A stretch of DNA of 25,125 bases from Pleurobrachia bachei (lineage: Eukaryota; Ctenophora; Tentaculata; Cydippida; Pleurobrachiidae): contig AVPN01000257.1 in NCBI GenBank assembly GCA_000695325.1, forward strand, positions 5,909 through 31,033. Direction: 5' to 3'. This document shows, one piece after another, positions 20,027 to 25,125 of this stretch. Every line of letters starts with the position of its first letter. Position 1 is the stretch's first letter. The notes under the pieces were generated by a model. That model worked only from the letters and a program-made list of their open reading frames with translations. It searched no databases and had not been told where the DNA came from. Made by a program: the position numbers and the translations under genes.

Positions 20027-21962
20027 CTGCGGAGAGAAAAGTTGGGTTAAACGTAAAACCAAAAACTATAAATACCCTTGCACCTCTGGAGATCTCCGGA
20101 GGTACAAAGGAGGCACTCGGGCTTTGTGAAATTTCCCAAAGTCACTGTTTCACCGCCTGATGCGATAGAGACTTGAAATTTTGAGGTTAGGTAGATCATG
20201 TTGAGTTCTTCCTACTTTTACATATTATTGCATCATTTCGAGATTCTGTTATTGTTTGAGCTAAAGATTGAAACCTCCTTTTACAGTATTATCGACCCCC
20301 CAGATTTTTACTAAAATAACACTTTTTAATCAACATATTTTACCATGTCATTGTATTTTTATTTCTTCTATTTTCAAGTGGGTAACTTAGAGTTAACATT
20401 TAAAGTTCAGTGACCGCACTATTAAACCACGCCCTATTATAAAAGTTTTTATGTTCTAACCCTTCTAACCACGGGCGGGGAGCGCGAAACACTGTCTGGC
20501 TAGGCAAATAAAAGTGTAATATTACCTCGTCAAAATTGTTCCATGTGTGCTCAGGAATCTGGGGATGATGTAAAACAGGAGCCTCATCGTGGATCCCTTT
20601 AGAGAGATCTTCCACGGCAGGTTCAACCCGTTGTCGGACCTGTTGTGGCTGTTGTTGGTGTTTTTCTTGGTGTTGTTGTTGACTGGCCAGTTTCTTTTCA
20701 TATAACCTATTATGATGTTCCAACTCCTGCTGGGTCTTGACTCTTTTTTCTCCACTCTTGAGAGGTGCAGGTGTATCTTTCACAGGTTCTCGTTTTTCTG
20801 CATCAGCTTTCACCGGTTCAACTTTAGCAGGTTCAACTTTCACTGGTTCAACTTTCACAGAATCTTTTTTTGCTGGTTCGACTTTCACAGAATCTGCTTT
20901 TGCCGGTTCAACTTTCACAGAATCTGCTTTTGCCGGTTCATCTTTCACAGAATCAGCTTTCACCGGTTCAACTTTCACAAAATCTACTTTAGCTGGTTCA
21001 ACTTTCACAGAATCTACTTTTGCTGGTTCAACTTTGACAGAATCTGATTTTGCCGGTTTAACTTTCAGAGAATCTACTTTAGCTGGTTCAACTTTCACAG
21101 AATCTACTTTTGCTGGTTCAACTTTCACAGAATCTACTTTTGCTGGTTCAACTTTCACAGAATCTACTTTTGCTGGTTCAACTTTCACAGAATCTACTTT
21201 TGCTGGTTCAACTTTCACAGAATCTACTTTTGCTGGTTCAACTTTCACAGAATCTACTTTTGCTGGTTCAACTTTCACAGAATCTACTTTTGCTGGTTCA
21301 ACTTTCACAGAATCTACTTTTGCTGGTTCAACTTTCACAGAATCTACTTTTGCTGGTTCAACTTTCACAGTATCTGCTTTTGCTGGTTCAACTTTCACAG
21401 CAGCTTCTGTTTCGGGTAAAGCAAGTTCAACCTTTGCAGGTTCAGTCTGCACTGTTTCAATTTTCGATGCATCAGGGGTGGTAATAGGGGCCACTACCGT
21501 ATGTTCCTGTTTCTCAGTTCCCATGTCCACCTGGGGAAAAGCGTTGACCCCATTCAAGTCCACATAGTCTTGTGAACCACCAGGTTCGTCCATCCCAAAA
21601 GCATCTTCTCCTTCAGAACCAGTCAAAAAATCTCCATCGTCGTATGAAAACGCCTCATCCGGTTCCTTTTCATCCTCTTCATTTGTAAGGATATCCGGGT
21701 TATCTTTCACAATATCTGCCAGGGCCAGGGCCAGGGAGGATGGCTCTGTTTTCTCATCCCCAACTTCGTATTTCTCGGGCTGATCCTCATGATCGTCATC
21801 CATTGACGCGGTGAGAATGTCGCTGGTGTCAAAACCAAACTCCTCCGGAACTATGGCGTCTTCATCGTAGCTCTCGAAATCGGCAGTGTCAGTGTCCACC
21901 AACCAGGCTGGTGCTAGTTGGAGAAGGACGATGAGCGATAGGAAGATGTGACCGAACGCCAT
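19817..21962 (-). CDS. Type I membrane protein with acidic ectodomain and VKVEPAKVDS repeats (548 aa, two coding exons)
   Basis: Model: exon 21962-20526 (479 codons) joined to 20026-19817 (69 codons plus stop). Donor GAG|GTAATA and acceptor CTCTCCGCAG are both phase 0. Residues 1-19 form a signal peptide with AxA before the likely cut (LAPAW). Residues 20-150 are strongly acidic. Residues 189-368 are exactly 18 decapeptides close to VKVEPAKVDS. A Gln/His-rich, probably helical stretch follows (about 409-448). Exon 2 gives one membrane span (492-510), then Arg and a 38-residue tail ending NSEVFP. The family is not recognised. The Pro/Glu/Val/Lys repeats recall the PEVK segments of titin, so an extended, flexible extracellular stalk is plausible. 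Reading through the donor would instead end at 20400 with no membrane span. Confidence 0.85.
20526..21962 (-). CDS. Membrane-protein gene, first coding exon (signal peptide and repeats)
   Basis: The ATG at 21962 follows a 5'UTR splice acceptor by four bases. It is preferred over an in-frame ATG at 22085 because the intervening 41 codons include a good 77-bp intron and because the signal peptide starts here. The exon carries the acidic region and all the repeats and ends ...WNNFDE. Confidence 0.85.
20800..21400 (-). repeat. 30-bp coding minisatellite (decapeptide repeat)
   Basis: A 30-bp unit repeats in frame. Nine consecutive units near 21090-21360 carry the same TCTACTTTTGCT core and are otherwise identical, and the units toward 20800 are progressively diverged. 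The opposite strand is also open through the array (276 codons), an artefact of a stop-free 30-bp repeat. Confidence 0.95.
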
Positions 21963-21966
21963 ATCG

Positions 21967-22043
21967 CTAAAATAAGAGAATTGTGTTAGCAGTGACAATT
22001 TTATAGTATACAGTACAATCAAAAGTAAATTAAGTATACTGAC
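21967..22043 (-). other. 77-bp intron in the 5'UTR of the membrane-protein gene
   Basis: On the minus strand the donor is CAA|GTCAGT at 22043 and the acceptor TTCTCTTATTTTAG ends at 21967, with a CTAAC branch-like motif about 25 bases upstream. Splicing joins a non-coding leader (from 22044 upward) to CGAT-ATG. Confidence 0.65.
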
Positions 22044-22044
22044 T

Positions 22045-22668
22045 TGATCTGGACACAAGAAATTCATGAAGCTCGAGAAGAACAATTACAAAGAATTCAA
22101 GTTGAGTGCTCGAAGTTGGATTCAAAGAAACGTAGAGCACTCAACACACACAAAACTACAAAAGTCAAACATCATCCAGACGCGAGATATCTACAAATAG
22201 AATACTAAAATAGAATGAAACTCCGACCCAGGGATACAGGTAAGCAAAAAGGCTATAAAATAAATAAAAGCACCAACGTCAGAGATGCAAAGACTTCACC
22301 GGCTATTTTAAATCCGTAGGGCCTCTTTTTATGCGTATGTGGTATGGGCGTGGTCAAACACGTAAACATACATGCTTGCGTCTCACACAATGCGTGACGC
22401 ATAGTTGGTTACGAAGTCGAACCACTATTATAATTAAACGTGATGAATAATTATATTACATGCATAGGGGGACTGGTTGGTGACGCAGTCACCCTTACAA
22501 CTCGTGTGTGTAGCGTGCGAAAATGAAGCCTGCGAAGCAGGCTGAGGTGACAGCGCCACCAGGGAGACTGGGAAGGTGCAGATACCAGATGGTAGAGGTC
22601 TTACTTAACTCAACTAGGTATAAAAGGGGGAGACACGTAAGGGCCGAGGGGGGGGCAGTGATCTCATG
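22045..22668. promoter_or_regulatory. 5' leader and upstream region of the membrane-protein gene
   Basis: The leader continues up from 22044 for an unknown length. A minus-strand CATAAAAAG near 22326-22334 is a possible TATA-like site. TGACGCA, a CRE/AP-1-like motif, is near 22394. On the plus strand TATAAAAGGGGG at 22619-22630 is a strong TATA match with no recognisable gene behind it. A 7-bp-stem hairpin, AGCCTGC-GAA-GCAGGCT, lies at 22526-22542. Confidence 0.35.
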
Positions 22669-22739
22669 AACATGATACTTTGGTGACATAGGCACCTGGT
22701 GTGATCCCCACTAGGTGGCTATGACGCCAACATGATACT
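22669..22739. repeat. Small hairpin flanked by 11-bp direct repeats
   Basis: AACATGATACT occurs at 22669-22679 and 22729-22739. Between them 22682-22701 and 22709-22728 form imperfect inverted arms (16 of 20 positions) around a 7-nt loop. This is the outline of a tiny fold-back insertion with target duplication, although the size is very small. Confidence 0.5.
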
Positions 22740-23714
22740 GAAGTTCGTTGTTTCGCACAAGTATGAAACGAAACTAAACAGCTGTGACTTGGAAACAAGA
22801 CGCTCATTTTCTCACTGATATTACATTCCTCAGGACAGAAAGACAGAAACACAGACAGATAGTGGTAAAATTTTCTGTTCACATGGTTCACGGGCGAACA
22901 CAGAGTGGCGTGACGTACCCTTACAACCCGCACGCCACCAAGGCGTACCCAGAGCATTGAGTTGCAGTACACAACATGCATAATCTTAGAGACTCTGTTT
23001 GTTGTTTTTCGATTCTCTTTTAGTGCTGCCGGTCATTGTTGCGTTGAGTTACTCAATACGTGCCGGTCATGAATCATCTTTGTTCTCGTATGTACAACTT
23101 GACGAAGAAGAGTTCAAGAGATGGAGGGGGCGTGCCCTTTAGAGAGAAAAGGCAAATCACCATTGGGAGGATTTTACCGGCCAACAACCCCTTTCGACTT
23201 TATTATAATGAAAAGCGTATACAATTTACATTCTTATAGCAAGTATCGTACAACCCGTTCGCGTTTGTAGGCCGAGAATAGCACTCGAATAAGAAAAAGA
23301 AGTTTCAACATCTGAGAGATGTGTTACATGACCATGTTAGGAGTTAGAAAAAAGTATTTATTTAGCATATCTGAGAAACTTTTTAATAAGTAAGAAATTT
23401 TCTTACACAAGAGTAAGCAACCCTAAAAACGATGCCGTGGTGCTGATCTCCTATTACAATGGCGTTCAGCGACGGTCCAATTTTGGTACAGATTTCTCTG
23501 CAGCATAGCTCGAGCGCCACCCCAAGCAGGCAACCTTATTGGTTAGATATGCACCGTCTTTGCGATACTCTCAAAAGAGCCTCTACCAATCATTGCTTGG
23601 CGGTCTAGGTGGCATTGCACTAGTCCAGGTTCGAAACTGTGACCTAGTGCACGTACGAGTGCTAACAACCTAATCAAAATACGTGTGGCGGTGGTGCGTG
23701 GGTATTATACAATG
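22740..23714. other. Intergenic; no gene seen
   Basis: AT-rich sequence with only short frames. CCAAT-type motifs occur at about 23162 and 23587, and ATTGG near 23539. GGTTCGAAAC at 23628-23637 matches a tRNA B box but without a foldable tRNA around it. Confidence 0.4.
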
Positions 23715-23777
23715 TACGGATACTTTTGTTGTTGGAGTATGTAAAATATACATACTCCAACAACAAAAGTACCCGTA
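23715..23777. repeat. 63-nt near-perfect hairpin (29-bp stem, 5-nt loop)
   Basis: The left arm 23715-23743 and right arm 23749-23777 are reverse complements with one mismatch, around the loop AAATA. The stem contains TACTTTTGTTGTTGGAGTAT. It may be a compact fold-back element remnant or a small-RNA precursor; the single mismatch argues for recent origin. Confidence 0.85.
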
Positions 23778-24581
23778 CTTTTTAAAATTTCTCTCAGGTC
23801 TGAAAACAGCACGGACACAATGTCAAGCGACCCAAGAAAGAGAGAGAAAGAAACGCCTACACATTTAAAAACTAACAAATATAAAAAGATTATACTTGGT
23901 AATGAAATAACCATTCTCTTAGAGAGCATTGTTGAAGTAATGTTTCACTGAAATTCGTTCTGAGTGAGCCCTCACGTGAGCAAACCAGCCCCTCGCAGCA
24001 TTGTGTGGGGTCAGAATGGCATTGCATTTTACAAAGAAGCGAGATATTCAGGTGATACCGATATCATCAATCATACCGTATTGATAGCTAGCTTCGAAGA
24101 AAGCACCTCGTTCTTTGAAGAAAGCACTCTCGTGCATCTTTGTTGAAAAGAGATGCAAATAAAAACAGAACTATGCATCGAATATAATGCACCTTGCAGC
24201 TGAATGGGGCAGTGGCAAGAGCATAATATTAAGGGTGCAGTGATAATCAAGCAGATAAAGAATATAGTGAAAATGAATTGTATCAAATAACCACTATTAC
24301 ATGAACCTAGAAATTATAAGAACGGAGGAGGATCATGACGATTTCCGCTCATTTTAGACACTTTTGGAAGTACATAGATACTATGAAGATATAGTACTAT
24401 CGACTAATAGTCAATCAATCTCCGCACGTCATGTGAGCTGTTTTGTACTGTGATATGTCAAACGGCGTGATGCAGAACATTTCTGAGGTTGCACTTTTAA
24501 ATATCGATGAGTAAAGGAGTCCCAAGGCCGCAATGAGTATCCAGTCACAGGAGATACGCGGACGAGGCCGACAGGGGCCAG
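23778..24581. other. Intergenic; no gene seen
   Basis: AT-rich with a short GA stretch near 23838. A direct repeat of about 21-24 bp (TTCGAAGAAAGCAC, TTTGAAGAAAGCAC) lies at about 24092-24132. Open frames here are short and without recognisable features. Confidence 0.4.
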
Positions 24582-24972
24582 CGTTAAAATCTGGGTGTTT
24601 AGGTCGTGTCAGCACTGACAGTTATTAGACTTACTTAGGGCTTGATATTTCCTATCAGATAAAGTTTGAATTAGCCAAAGCCAAAGACTGAAAAAGGTTG
24701 AGTGCTTTGGTAGTTAGAACCATTTTAATGCAGAGTACTTTTTGCAGCACGCACCTGTAGACAGGCCAGCAAACACCCAGATCGTAACGGCGCCCTGAAA
24801 TAACTAACCACCAACACGGCGTTTTGGCTAGTTCAAAGTTTAACTGATAGGAAGTCTCAAGCCCTATATAGGGCCCTAACCTCAACCTGAACACCAGCCC
24901 TAGCCCCAACTCTACTTTAGTGCTTTCACTAGAAACGGGAGTGCTGACACTCAAAACACCCAGATTTTAACG
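24582..24972. mobile_element. Inverted-repeat MITE-like element (391 bp)
   Basis: The left end CGTTAAAATCTGGGTGTTT at 24582 is mirrored by AACACCCAGATTTTAACG ending at 24972, and the similarity continues inward (GTGTCAGCACT against AGTGCTGACAC; GGGCTTGA, TTCCTATCAG and AAAGTTTGAA against their complements). The left arm spans about 24582-24681 and the right about 24822-24972; the right is longer because it holds about 50 bp of extra CCCTAACC-type sequence. No target duplication is clear and there is no transposase, so it is non-autonomous. Confidence 0.75.
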
Positions 24973-25125
24973 TCGCGTTTAGCGTTTCCTTGGCGAACGC
25001 TGCTAGCCCCCCTGTTCTGCGTCACGCGCACAGGGATAAGGCAGCGCTTTTCAAAGCGTTTCCTTGGCATATGCTACAGGCCCTTTTATAAAGGGCCTGG
25101 AGGGAATACCGCGCTGGGGGGGAAT
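24973..25125. repeat. Short direct repeats and palindrome at the window end
   Basis: GCGTTTCCTTGGC occurs at 24982-24994 and 25056-25068, 74 bp apart. A near-perfect hairpin CAGGCCCTT-TTATA-AAGGGCCTG lies at about 25077-25099. The window ends before any larger structure can be judged. Confidence 0.55.

Noticed and set aside
20737-21567. 276-codon open frame on the plus strand (STFTESTFAGS repeats)
   Set aside because: It is the antisense of the 30-bp coding minisatellite, which has no stop in any of several frames. The minus-strand frame has the signal peptide, the splice sites and the membrane exon.
23596-23650. tRNA-like or SINE-like segment with GGTCTAGGTGG and GGTTCGAAAC (A and B box look-alikes)
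   Set aside because: The boxes are too close together and no cloverleaf arms fold around them; a chance match is likely.
25077-25099. Histone-type 3' stem-loop (GGCCCTTTT...AGGGCC)
   Set aside because: The loop is too long and the sequence differs from the GGCYCTTTTCAGRGCC consensus; there is no histone frame nearby in the window.
1-25125. Retroelement, viral fossil or bacterial mobile genes
   Set aside because: No reverse transcriptase, integrase, capsid or LTR-like terminal repeats were recognised; direct repeats in the window are explained by local tandem duplications.

Overview
This is nuclear DNA from a multicellular eukaryote, most likely an invertebrate animal. The evidence is GT/AG introns of 77 bp to more than 1 kb, a run of tandem C2H2 zinc fingers with TGEKP linkers, a Shisa/VOPP1-like cysteine-rich membrane protein, CCAAT and CACGTG promoter motifs, long GA/CT microsatellites, and minisatellites. 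The species cannot be named from the sequence. There is one assembly gap (Ns, 11415-11470). I recognise no rRNA, convincing tRNA, CRISPR array, retroelement or viral fossil.

Layout. 1-430: GA microsatellite and a promoter-like cluster of CACGTG and CCAAT motifs. 430-1740: no confident gene. 1744-2080: a minisatellite whose unit carries an exact CArG-box motif. 2319-4159: about 1.84 kb of 19-bp minisatellite whose unit lies one base from an RFX X-box consensus; part of it is homogenised into a 38-bp higher-order repeat. 5057-5701: exon for a cysteine-doublet single-pass membrane protein. 6368-8109: diverged tandem duplication of a ~0.87 kb purine/pyrimidine-rich unit. 8110-10430: no gene seen, several GA/CT tracts. 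10430-10837: promoter-like region. 10838-16781 (+): five-exon, 516-residue, eight-finger C2H2 protein. 19817-21962 (-): convergent two-exon gene for a 548-residue type I membrane protein with 18 decapeptide repeats, preceded by a 77-bp 5'UTR intron. 22045-25125: no gene seen; hairpins, a TATA-like site and an inverted-repeat element.

The main structural story is two very young tandem duplications in the zinc-finger locus. The first (1473-bp unit, 12422-13894 and 13895-15367) copies exon 3 with its introns; because the exon is 112 bp, only one copy can be used without losing frame. The second (1699-bp unit, 16502-18200 and 18201-19899) spans the 3' ends of both convergent genes. The intact zinc-finger stop therefore lies in the left copy and the intact membrane-protein 3' exon runs into the right copy, with truncated tails of both genes between them. 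By eye the copies differ at one and two sites respectively, so each is either very recent or an assembly artefact.

The two multi-exon gene models were built by hand from splice signals and phase. In both, the phases match at every junction and the reading frame stays open to the stop, which is the strongest support for them.
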